Source of the DNA: QWPN01 sp044238145
GTDB taxonomy: Bacteria > Planctomycetota > Planctomycetia > Pirellulales > UBA1268
Length of the DNA: 10,794 nt
Assembly: GCA_044238145.1 (NCBI GenBank)
Contig: JBIIDT010000095.1
Coordinates: 1-10,794, forward strand
Direction of reading: 5' to 3'
Positions 1 through 6,711 of the stretch are shown here, in pieces; the first letter of the stretch is position 1; every line of letters starts with the position of its first letter. Made by a program: the position numbers and the translations under genes. The notes below the pieces were generated by a model. The model searched no databases, was not told where the DNA came from, and saw only the letters and a program-made list of their open reading frames with translations.

Positions 1-2710
1 CGGCGGCCCGGCCGAGGAGGCGGCCCACGGCGTCGCCCCACCAGTTCACCTCCAGCAGCCCGAGGTGCTCGAGCGTGCGGAGCTGGTTGTCCACGGCGTG
101 CCCCGCGCCGAGCACGGCCTGGTAGTCGTAGTCGCGGTTGAGCTGCACCGTGCACAGGCCGAGCACGTAGTTGCTCGCCCGGCTGTGGCACACCATGCAC
201 TCCGTCCGCGACGGGTAGTGCCACTGCTGCGTCTTCGTGCCCGCGGCGTCCGTGGCGAGGCCGGCCGTGCGGATCGTGAACTCACGGTCCTTGCCGCCGG
301 CCGCCACCAGCTCGGCGTCGGTCTGCTCGTCGTTCCACTCGTAGCTGTAGCCGACCCACTCGCCCTGCTCCTTGAGCATGAACCGGGTCTCGATCCAGCG
401 CCGGGTGGCGGGATCACCCTCGACCTCGTCGATGGCGAACGACTTCACGAGCACCGTGCCGTTCGGGAAGTTCCAGCCGCGGGCGTCGGTGACGCCGATC
501 TTCGCCGGCACGGTCGCGCCCGCCGCGTCGCGGGCCGGCGGCAGGGCGAAGAACCGGGCCTTGTGCGTGCCGTCGCTCCACAGAGGCGAGGCCGGTTCGT
601 AGGGGATCACGCCCTCGACCATGCGGTGGGCCGCCACGTCGGCGAACAGGCCGCTTTCGGAGAGCTTCCGCGGGAAGGGCGGGGCGTCCGCGGCGGCCGG
701 CGGGGCGGGGACGAGACGGTAGAAGCCCCCCTTGTCGCCCGGCTGGTGGTCGCAGATCAGGATCTCGCCCTTCGAGTCGGTGCCGAAGGCCGTGATCTGC
801 AGCGGCGTGTCGGCGATGAGTTCGTGCCAGGTGACCCGCGAGCCGTCGTGGCGGATGCCCCAGATGCGGCCGGTCGAATAGTCGGCGTACAGGTAGGCGC
901 CCCGCAGTTCGGGCAGGGCGGAGCCGCGGTACACGAGCCCGCCGGTCATCGCGCGGGCGTCCGCGTGCGGGTGCTCGGCCACCGGCTTCGAGAACGGCGT
1001 CGGCCCCGCCGGCTGCGATTCGTTGAACTTGTGCGTGCCCTCGACGACGCTCCAGCCGTAGTTGGCGCCACGCTCGATGAGGTAGATCTGCTCCCACAGG
1101 TCCTGGCCCTGGTTGCCCACCCACAGCCGGCCGGCCTCGGGTTCACTGACGATCCGCCACGGCTGCCGCAGGCCGTAGGCCCAGGTCTCCGGCCGCGCTC
1201 CCGGCACCGTGGCGATCGGGCTGTCCGCGTCGAAGATCGGGTTGTCCTTGGGCACCGAGTAGTGCCGGCCGTCGTGAGGCACGTCCTCGTCGGGGTGGTC
1301 GGGGTCGATCCGCAGGATCTTCGCCCGCAGCGTGGTCAGGTCCTGGCCGACGCGGTCGGCGTCGGAGTCGCTGGTGCCGTCGCCGCTGCCCACGTACATC
1401 GTCCCGTCGGCGCCGAAGGCCATATCGCCGCCGTTGTGGCCGTCCGAGGGCCATTCGATGATCACGGTGGCCGAGTCGCGATGAAAGGCGTAAGGGGGCT
1501 CGCGGTCGATGACGTAGCGGGTGATTCGCGTCCGCTTCTTGCCGTCCTCAGGCACGCGGCCGTCCGGGCTCTTGAGCCCGTTGGAGCCGATGAACACGTG
1601 GCCGTTTTCGGCGAACCGGGGATGGAACGTGATCGCGTAGTGGACGGTCGCATCGTCGGCCGGAATGAGCACCTCGGGCTCGAACGTCGCGGCGTCGTCC
1701 CGGATCCGCAGGACCTGAGACGGGCTGTAGGACCAGCCTTCGCTGGAGTAGATGAGCCGGTCGCTACCCGGTTGATGGGCGACCGTGATCGGGCACGACA
1801 CCTTCGCCAGCGGCAGGGTCCGCTCGATGGTGAACGGCAGGGGCGGCTCGGGCGACCCGGCCACCTTCGACGTCGACACGGGCACGATCTTCGGGATGCC
1901 GTACGGCCGCTGGGCGGTGGCCTGCGGGCCGACGAACCGCACCGCGGCGTAGTCCTCGTGGCGGTGGAAATCCCGCCGCGAGAGCGGGGCCACCGACGAG
2001 AGTTCCGGGGCCTCCTGCTCGACGTCGAAGTCGTAGCGACACAGGGCGAGACGCCACTCGTCGCCGGCTTCCGGACGGCCGCCGGTGCGCACGAGGGACT
2101 CCCACGGGATCCGCATCTCCACCGACCAGCCCTCGTCCTTGTCGGTCCACGTGTCGAGCGTGCCGCGGAGGGCCACGGCCGACTCGATGTGGAACTCGCC
2201 GTCCCGCTTGAAGCGGCCGACGTGCCCCCGGCGCGGCAGGAACAGGTCGAAGACCGCGTTGGCGGCGTTGACGTGAAACTCGTAGTAGGCCGGCTTGTCG
2301 GCCGACGGCTTGAGGAACACCTCGAAGACGTCGTTCTCCCAGGTGTTGCCGTCGTGTTCGGTGACGTGCGCGAAGAGGTCCGTGTCGTCCATGTCGGCGG
2401 CGACGTAAAGGTTCTCGCGGTCCCAGAGCAGCCGGGCCCGGGTGCCCCGGCGGGCCTTGGGGGCGTCCTTCTCCCAGGGAATGGTGAAGGAGTCGACCAC
2501 CACCGCCCGCTGCCAGGCGGCGTCATCGACCTTGCCGTCGATGGTGATCGGGTCCTCCGTGAACCGGCACTCGAACGTGGGCCGCGGTGGTGCGGCCGCC
2601 GCGGGCGGCGGCGGGGGTGACTGCCGGGCACAGCCGCCGGCGAGGGCCAGGCAGCACGCGACGAGGGGGCGAAGCGGGAGACGCACCGCAGGGAGCGGGA
2701 GGGAGGGCAT
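1..2710 (-). CDS. Secreted CBM9-like / PQQ-type sugar dehydrogenase / cytochrome c fusion protein (3' end beyond the window)
   Basis: The frame reads without a stop from ATG at 2710 to the left edge, giving 903 residues; the C-terminus is missing. Residues 1-27 form a hydrophobic signal ending LALAGGC, a weak lipobox with Cys27, followed by a Pro/Ala-rich linker, so it may be an outer or periplasmic lipoprotein. Residues about 45-260 resemble a CBM9-like domain (DPITIDGKVDDAAW, WENDVFEVFL, WSVEMRIPWESL). Residues about 305-620 resemble the glucose/sorbosone dehydrogenase propeller: HNGG with His425, AKILRIDPD, WAYGLRQPWR (510-519), and GNQGQDLWEQI then NYGW. From about 675 on it resembles the SO_2930 family of diheme cytochromes (FPRKLSESGLFADV, PASPLWSDGTHKARFF, FPNGTVLVKSF), with one heme site CMVCH at 838-842. 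Inferred role: periplasmic oxidation of a sugar-like substrate, with electrons passed to its own heme. No good Shine-Dalgarno precedes the start, so the start rests on the signal sequence. The substrate is unknown. Confidence 0.85.
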   Translation of the reverse strand, partial: MPSLPLPAVRLPLRPLVACCLALAGGCARQSPPPPPAAAAPPRPTFECRFTEDPITIDGKVDDAAWQRAVVVDSFTIPWEKDAPKARRGTRARLLWDRENLYVAADMDDTDLFAHVTEHDGNTWENDVFEVFLKPSADKPAYYEFHVNAANAVFDLFLPRRGHVGRFKRDGEFHIESAVALRGTLDTWTDKDEGWSVEMRIPWESLVRTGGRPEAGDEWRLALCRYDFDVEQEAPELSSVAPLSRRDFHRHEDYAAVRFVGPQATAQRPYGIPKIVPVSTSKVAGSPEPPLPFTIERTLPLAKVSCPITVAHQPGSDRLIYSSEGWSYSPSQVLRIRDDAATFEPEVLIPADDATVHYAITFHPRFAENGHVFIGSNGLKSPDGRVPEDGKKRTRITRYVIDREPPYAFHRDSATVIIEWPSDGHNGGDMAFGADGTMYVGSGDGTSDSDADRVGQDLTTLRAKILRIDPDHPDEDVPHDGRHYSVPKDNPIFDADSPIATVPGARPETWAYGLRQPWRIVSEPEAGRLWVGNQGQDLWEQIYLIERGANYGWSVVEGTHKFNESQPAGPTPFSKPVAEHPHADARAMTGGLVYRGSALPELRGAYLYADYSTGRIWGIRHDGSRVTWHELIADTPLQITAFGTDSKGEILICDHQPGDKGGFYRLVPAPPAAADAPPFPRKLSESGLFADVAAHRMVEGVIPYEPASPLWSDGTHKARFFALPPARDAAGATVPAKIGVTDARGWNFPNGTVLVKSFAIDEVEGDPATRRWIETRFMLKEQGEWVGYSYEWNDEQTDAELVAAGGKDREFTIRTAGLATDAAGTKTQQWHYPSRTECMVCHSRASNYVLGLCTVQLNRDYDYQAVLGAGHAVDNQLRTLEHLGLLEVNWWGDAVGRLLGRAA

Positions 2711-2754
2711 GGCTGCACCCAGTGGGGAGGCGACGGCGGGGGGCGGGGCTTTTG

Positions 2755-2803
2755 GGCCGTGTTTCGTCACCAGAAAGCATAGCCCAGCGGCCGAAACACG
2801 GCC
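2755..2803. repeat. Perfect 12-bp inverted repeat between two minus-strand genes
   Basis: GGCCGTGTTTCG at 2755-2766 is matched exactly by its reverse complement CGAAACACGGCC at 2792-2803, separated by 25 nt. It lies upstream of the dehydrogenase start (2710) and 82 nt past the amidohydrolase stop. Neither strand has a T-run after the repeat, so a classical intrinsic terminator is not clear. The spacer holds TATGCT on the minus strand, a possible -10 element, so the arms could be an operator flanking a promoter. A second, weaker repeat, GGACCA/TGGTCC (2844-2849 and 2866-2871), sits nearer the amidohydrolase stop and may contribute to termination. Confidence 0.6.
2776..2781 (-). promoter_or_regulatory. 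Candidate -10 element TATGCT for the sugar dehydrogenase gene
   Basis: TATGCT reads on the minus strand at 2781-2776, in the spacer of the inverted repeat. It would give a transcript start near 2769 and a leader of about 60 nt. No good -35 match is visible 16-18 nt upstream. The same hexamer occurs ahead of the tRNA at 10707. This is inference from position and sequence likeness only. Confidence 0.25.
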
Positions 2804-2885
2804 ATTGTCGCCCGCCGACGCAGGGCCGGGGCTCCGCACGGCCGGACCACGCCGCCTGCCCCCCATGGTCCACGGGCGGCCCGGC

Positions 2886-4646
2886 TCACCGCCCCGGCCG
2901 ATCCGCCCGGAAGACCGTGCGGCCCTCCTTGATCGTCTCGACCACGGCGATGTCCTTGATCGCGGTCGGCTCCACCCGCAGCGGATTGCGGTCGAGGATC
3001 ACGAGGTCGGCGAGCTTTCCGGCCTCGAGCGTGCCCTTCGTCTTCTCCTCCTTGAGCTGGAAGGCCGCCGTCGCCGTCACCGCCCGCAGGGCGTCGTACG
3101 GCGACACCCGCTCGTCGGGCCCGACCACCTGGCCGCTCCCGGAGCGCCGGTTTACGCCGGCGTCCACCAGCGCGAGGATCGACGGCACGGGCGACACCGG
3201 GGCGTCGTGCGAATAGGTGAACGGCAGGCCAGCCCGGAGGAACGTCCGCGACGCCATGGCGCCGGCCGACCGCTCCGGCCCCCACAGCCGCACCACCGCG
3301 TCGCCGCCGGGGATGATGCCGGCGGTCAGGAAGCTGGGGATCGCACCGCAGGCCTTCATCTTTTCGATCTGGTCGAGCCGCAGCCAGGTCGCGTGCACGA
3401 ACACGGGGCGGTGGTCGTGCATGCCGTGCTTCTTCACCGCCTTGGCGATCGCGGCCAGGGCCTGGTCGGCGGCGGCGTCGCCGTTCATGTGCATGTGGAT
3501 CTGCAGGTCGGTCGGCCAGTACTTGTCGAACACCGCGTCGAGCACCTCGTCGGGTATCTGGCGATAGCCTGCGAACGCCCCGGTCTTTCCCGGCGGGTTC
3601 TGCGCGTAGGGCCGGGTGAACCAGGCCGTGTCGAGGCTCCCGTCGAGCCAGAACTTCACGCCCCCGAGCCGGACGCGGTTCACGTACCGCCGGTCGAGGT
3701 CGGGCCGGGCCGCCCGCAGCTTCTCCACGATCCCGCCGGCCTGGGGGTCGTACTGCGTCGCGACCGTGTAGGCGGCGGCGAGCGTGTCGTCGAGCGCGGA
3801 GTCCTTGGCGGCGACGTACAGGTCGATCGGCAGGAGCTTCTCGTCGATCGCGTTGATCACGATGCCGATGTCGTCGTTGCCGAGGCCGAGGCCCGCCTCC
3901 ATGGCGGTGGTCTGGCCGTGGCTGGCCCATACCTCCGCCGCCCCGGTGATCGCCCGCGCGGCCAGTTCGCCGGTGAACGGCGGCCGCCGGCTGCGGACGG
4001 CGTTCAAGGCCGTCTCCTCCATGGGCCCGAGGAGCGACTTCCCGTCGGCCTGGCGAGCGAACATCCCGCCGGCCGGGTCGGGCGTGTCGGCCGTGATTCC
4101 CGCCGCCTTGAACGCGGCGGCGTTCGCGGCGCCGAGGTGGCCCGACGAGTCGACCACCATCACCGGCCGATCGGCCGACACCCGATCGAGCTCCGCGCTC
4201 GTCGGCGGCCGCCCCTCCTGCAGGGCCCGGGCCTGGTAGCCGAAGCCCACGATCCAGCCGCCGGCGGGCGTCCGTTCGGCCTGCTTCCGCATCCGCGTCA
4301 CGAGGTCGTCGATCCCGGTACAGCCGAACAAGTTGGCGTCGACGAGGTTCTTGCCGAAGTAGACGAAGTGGCCGTGGGTGTCGATGAAGCCGGGCAGGAG
4401 CGTCCGGCCGCCGAGGTCGATCACCCGCGTGTCCGGGCCCGCGAGCTTCTCGCCGTCGGCCCGCGATCCGACGAACAGGATCGTGCCGTCCTTCACCGCG
4501 AGGCTCTCGGCGTACTCGGCCGTCGGCCCACGCATGGTGAGGATGTCGCCGCCGACGTAGACGACGTCGGCCGTGCCGGCCGCCACCGCGGCGGGGACGC
4601 CGGTCGCGGAGAGGGCCACGATCAGCAGCAGGCGGAGGGTGCGCAT
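2886..4646 (-). CDS. Exported amidohydrolase, YtcJ-like / Amidohydro_3 family
   Basis: A complete protein of 586 residues, the usual size for this family. Residues 1-24 are a signal peptide (MRTLRLLLIVALSATG then AAVAAG), so the enzyme is probably periplasmic. The fold begins with a short beta domain (DVVYVGGDILTM), then the metal-binding DTHGH motif (His91, His93), VKFWLDGSLDTAW with Lys331, HMHMNGDAA (His384, His386), VHAT with His418 in place of the usual HAQ, and SHDAPV with Asp481. It ends with KGTLEAGKLADLVILDRNP, which rebuilds the beta domain. The family hydrolyses amide, formamide or ring C-N bonds with one or two metal ions; the substrate cannot be told here. ATG at 4652 is two codons upstream, but an AGGA box lies only 1 nt from it and 7 nt from 4646, which decides the start. 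The frame stays open further upstream to 4919, but that stretch is Arg/Pro-rich and would bury the signal peptide. Confidence 0.9.
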   Translation of the reverse strand: MRTLRLLLIVALSATGVPAAVAAGTADVVYVGGDILTMRGPTAEYAESLAVKDGTILFVGSRADGEKLAGPDTRVIDLGGRTLLPGFIDTHGHFVYFGKNLVDANLFGCTGIDDLVTRMRKQAERTPAGGWIVGFGYQARALQEGRPPTSAELDRVSADRPVMVVDSSGHLGAANAAAFKAAGITADTPDPAGGMFARQADGKSLLGPMEETALNAVRSRRPPFTGELAARAITGAAEVWASHGQTTAMEAGLGLGNDDIGIVINAIDEKLLPIDLYVAAKDSALDDTLAAAYTVATQYDPQAGGIVEKLRAARPDLDRRYVNRVRLGGVKFWLDGSLDTAWFTRPYAQNPPGKTGAFAGYRQIPDEVLDAVFDKYWPTDLQIHMHMNGDAAADQALAAIAKAVKKHGMHDHRPVFVHATWLRLDQIEKMKACGAIPSFLTAGIIPGGDAVVRLWGPERSAGAMASRTFLRAGLPFTYSHDAPVSPVPSILALVDAGVNRRSGSGQVVGPDERVSPYDALRAVTATAAFQLKEEKTKGTLEAGKLADLVILDRNPLRVEPTAIKDIAVVETIKEGRTVFRADRPGR

Positions 4647-4908
4647 GGTCATTTCCTGCAGGGTCTCGAGGACCGGATTGTGCGGGCGGTCGCGAACCCT
4701 GCCCAGACGCCCCCCGCGGCTGTGCCGTATTCCGGGGTGTCCCCGGGCGAAATCGCACTCGGGCGGCGCCGCCGGCCGCGACGAACCGCCGGCGAACGAA
4801 CCGGATAAAGACACCGCTTTTCGTGCTTGCCAGCCCCGCGGCCGTCGGCGAAACTCACGGCCCTCAGGCCTGTCTACAGAGACCGCACCCGGGAATCCGC
4901 TCCGCGAC
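4647..4908. other. Divergent intergenic region, 262 bp
   Basis: This gap separates the amidohydrolase and the oxidoreductase operon, which are transcribed away from each other, so both promoters should be here. I see no strong sigma-70 pair. A relatively AT-rich patch at 4804-4822 includes GATAAA (4804-4809), a weak plus-strand -10 candidate with no matching -35. A 6-bp inverted repeat, GGCCGT (4840-4845) with ACGGCC (4857-4862), lies about 50 nt before the operon start, and GGCGGCGCCGCC at 4762-4773 is a perfect palindrome. Both are short and may be chance in such GC-rich DNA. Confidence 0.5.
4654..4657 (-). promoter_or_regulatory. Ribosome binding site deciding the amidohydrolase start
   Basis: AGGA on the minus strand stands 7 nt before ATG at 4646 and only 1 nt before the in-frame ATG at 4652. 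Normal spacing favours 4646. Confidence 0.55.
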
Positions 4909-6711
4909 ATGGAACCCACCGACGTCTCCGACCCGCGGTACTACCACAAGGTCGTCGATTGCCAGTGGGCCTGCCCGGCCCACACCAACGTTCCCGCCTA
5001 CATCCGGCTCATCGCCCAGGGCAGGTACACCGAGTCGTACCTGCTCAACCGCGAGTCGAACGTCTTCCCCGGCGTGCTCGGCCGGACCTGCGACCGACCC
5101 TGCGAGCCCGCCTGCCGCCGCAGCCGCGTGGACGAGAAGCCCGTCGCCATCTGCCGCCTGAAGCGGGTGGCCGCCGACCTCCGCGACGAGATCCGGCCCT
5201 TTCTCCCCAAGGCCCCCGAGGTCAAGAACGGCCGGCGTGTCGCGCTCGTCGGTGCCGGCCCGGCCTCGCTGACCGTGGCCAACGACCTCCTGCCCCTCGG
5301 CTACGAGGTCGTGATCTACGAGAAGAACCACGAGCCGGGCGGCCTGATGCGGATCAACATCCCGTCCTTCCGCCTGCCCGCGAACGTGCTCGACGAGGAG
5401 TGCGGCTACATCATCGACATGGGCGCCGAGATGCGGTACGGCGCGCCGGTGACGAGCCTCAAGGCCCTGCTCGACGAGGGCTACGACGCGGTGTTCGTCG
5501 GCAGCGGGGCCCCGAAGGGCAAGGATCTCGACATCCCCGGCCGCCACGACGCCCCGGGCCAGGTCCACATCGGCATCGACTGGCTGGCGAACGTCCATTT
5601 CAAGCACGTCGAGAAGATCGAGCCCCGCGTGATCATCATCGGCGTGGGCAACACGGCGATGGACTGCTGCCGCACCGCCAAGCGGCTCGGGGCGACCGAC
5701 GTGAAGGTGATCGCCCGCCGCGGCCGGAAGCACTTCAAGGCCTCCCCCTGGGAACTCGAGGACGCCGAGGAGGAGCAGGTCGAGATCGTGGAGAACCACG
5801 CCCCGAAGCGGATGCTCGTCGAAAATGGAAAGCTCGTGGGCCTGGAGTTCGACGTCCTCGAATGGACCGAGGACGCGTCGGGGAAGGCCTCCAGCCGGGT
5901 CGTGCGGACGGCCACGATCCCCTGCGACGCGGTGATCCTCGCCATCGGCCAGGACAACGCCTTCCCGTGGATCGAGCGGGACGCCGGGGTGCAGTTCGAC
6001 GCCAAGGGGATGCCGGTGGTCGACCGCGCCACCCACCAGAGCACGCACCCGCGGGTGTTCTTCGGCGGCGACGCCGCCTGGGGCCCGCAGAACATCATCT
6101 GGGCGGTGGCTCACGGCCACCAGGCGGCGATCTCCATCGACCTCGTCTGCAACGGCAAGTCGGTCACCGAGCGGCCCCCCGAGGGGATGACGCTCGTGAG
6201 CGTGAAGAACGGCCTGCACAGCTGGGCCTACGCCAACGACTACGATCCGTCAGGCCGCCAGGTGATGCGGCACGAGGAACTCACCAAGCGGTTCCGCGAC
6301 CTGAACTGCGAGGTCGAACTCGGCTTCTCACCCGAGCAGGTGGCGACCGAGGTGTCGCGGTGCCTCAACTGCGACATCCAGACGCACTTCAACCCGCCCA
6401 AGTGCATCGAGTGCGACGCCTGCATCGACGTCTGCCCGACGAACTGCCTCACGATCACGACCGACGGCTGCTCGGAGGCCGAGATGCGGACGAAGCTCTC
6501 GGCCCCCGCCCTGAACCCGCAGCAGGAGATCTACGTCTCCGAGTCGCTGCCGCAGACGAAGCGGGTGATGGTCAAGGACGAGGACGTCTGCCTCCACTGC
6601 GGCCTGTGCGCCGAGCGGTGCCCCACGGCGGCCTGGGACATGCGGCTCTTCGACCTGGTGAAGCCGGTGGCGGGGGCCGCCTGCGGGCGGGAGGAGCTGG
6701 TCACGGCATGA
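4909..6711 (+). CDS. GltD/NfnL-like FAD-NAD(P) oxidoreductase fused to a two-[4Fe-4S] ferredoxin domain
   Basis: A protein of 600 residues. Residues about 1-100 match the N-terminal iron-sulfur domain of the glutamate synthase small subunit and dihydropyrimidine dehydrogenase type (CQWACPAHTNVPAYI; Cys18, 22, 61, 65, 69, 82). The FAD site is VALVGAGPAS (111-120) with the EPGGLMRINIP segment. The NAD(P) site is IIIGVGNTAMD (242-252), followed by ARRGRKHF, whose basic residues suggest NADPH. AILAIGQ- and FFGGDAA-type segments close the flavin domain. The tail has CLNC (485-488), CIECDACIDVCP (499-510) and CLHCGLCAERCP (561-572), two ferredoxin clusters separated by an unusually long linker. It should move electrons between NAD(P)H, flavin and iron-sulfur clusters. 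The next gene overlaps it by ATGA, and no separate ferredoxin subunit is present, so it is probably the electron-transfer partner of KorAB. It is not likely a true glutamate synthase subunit, since no gltB is nearby. The start rests on homology to the CQWACP domain; its ribosome binding site is weak. Confidence 0.9.
   Translation: MEPTDVSDPRYYHKVVDCQWACPAHTNVPAYIRLIAQGRYTESYLLNRESNVFPGVLGRTCDRPCEPACRRSRVDEKPVAICRLKRVAADLRDEIRPFLPKAPEVKNGRRVALVGAGPASLTVANDLLPLGYEVVIYEKNHEPGGLMRINIPSFRLPANVLDEECGYIIDMGAEMRYGAPVTSLKALLDEGYDAVFVGSGAPKGKDLDIPGRHDAPGQVHIGIDWLANVHFKHVEKIEPRVIIIGVGNTAMDCCRTAKRLGATDVKVIARRGRKHFKASPWELEDAEEEQVEIVENHAPKRMLVENGKLVGLEFDVLEWTEDASGKASSRVVRTATIPCDAVILAIGQDNAFPWIERDAGVQFDAKGMPVVDRATHQSTHPRVFFGGDAAWGPQNIIWAVAHGHQAAISIDLVCNGKSVTERPPEGMTLVSVKNGLHSWAYANDYDPSGRQVMRHEELTKRFRDLNCEVELGFSPEQVATEVSRCLNCDIQTHFNPPKCIECDACIDVCPTNCLTITTDGCSEAEMRTKLSAPALNPQQEIYVSESLPQTKRVMVKDEDVCLHCGLCAERCPTAAWDMRLFDLVKPVAGAACGREELVTA

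Noticed and set aside
65..2620. Long open plus-strand frame (851 codons) opposite the sugar dehydrogenase gene
   Set aside because: Its product is a low-complexity Arg/Val/Gly/Pro-rich chain with no domain. The opposite strand in the correct frame gives clear CBM9, propeller and heme motifs; long antisense frames are expected at this GC content.
4762..4773. Perfect palindrome GGCGGCGCCGCC
   Set aside because: Only C and G bases in a very GC-rich gap, so a chance match is likely; no matching copy noted elsewhere.
2442..4808. Long open plus-strand frame over the amidohydrolase
   Set aside because: Composition is typical of an antisense shadow and it spans two real genes and their gap.
4573..4908. 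Upstream extension of the oxidoreductase frame to 4573
   Set aside because: The added residues are low complexity and would overlap the amidohydrolase start; the known domain begins right after ATG 4909.
4647..4919. N-terminal extension of the amidohydrolase frame to 4919
   Set aside because: Arg/Pro-rich, no ribosome binding site, would bury a clear signal peptide and overlap the start of the divergent oxidoreductase gene.
4909..6711. Calling the first operon gene gltD (glutamate synthase small subunit)
   Set aside because: The core domains match, but there is no gltB nearby, a two-cluster ferredoxin tail is fused, and it is coupled to korAB.
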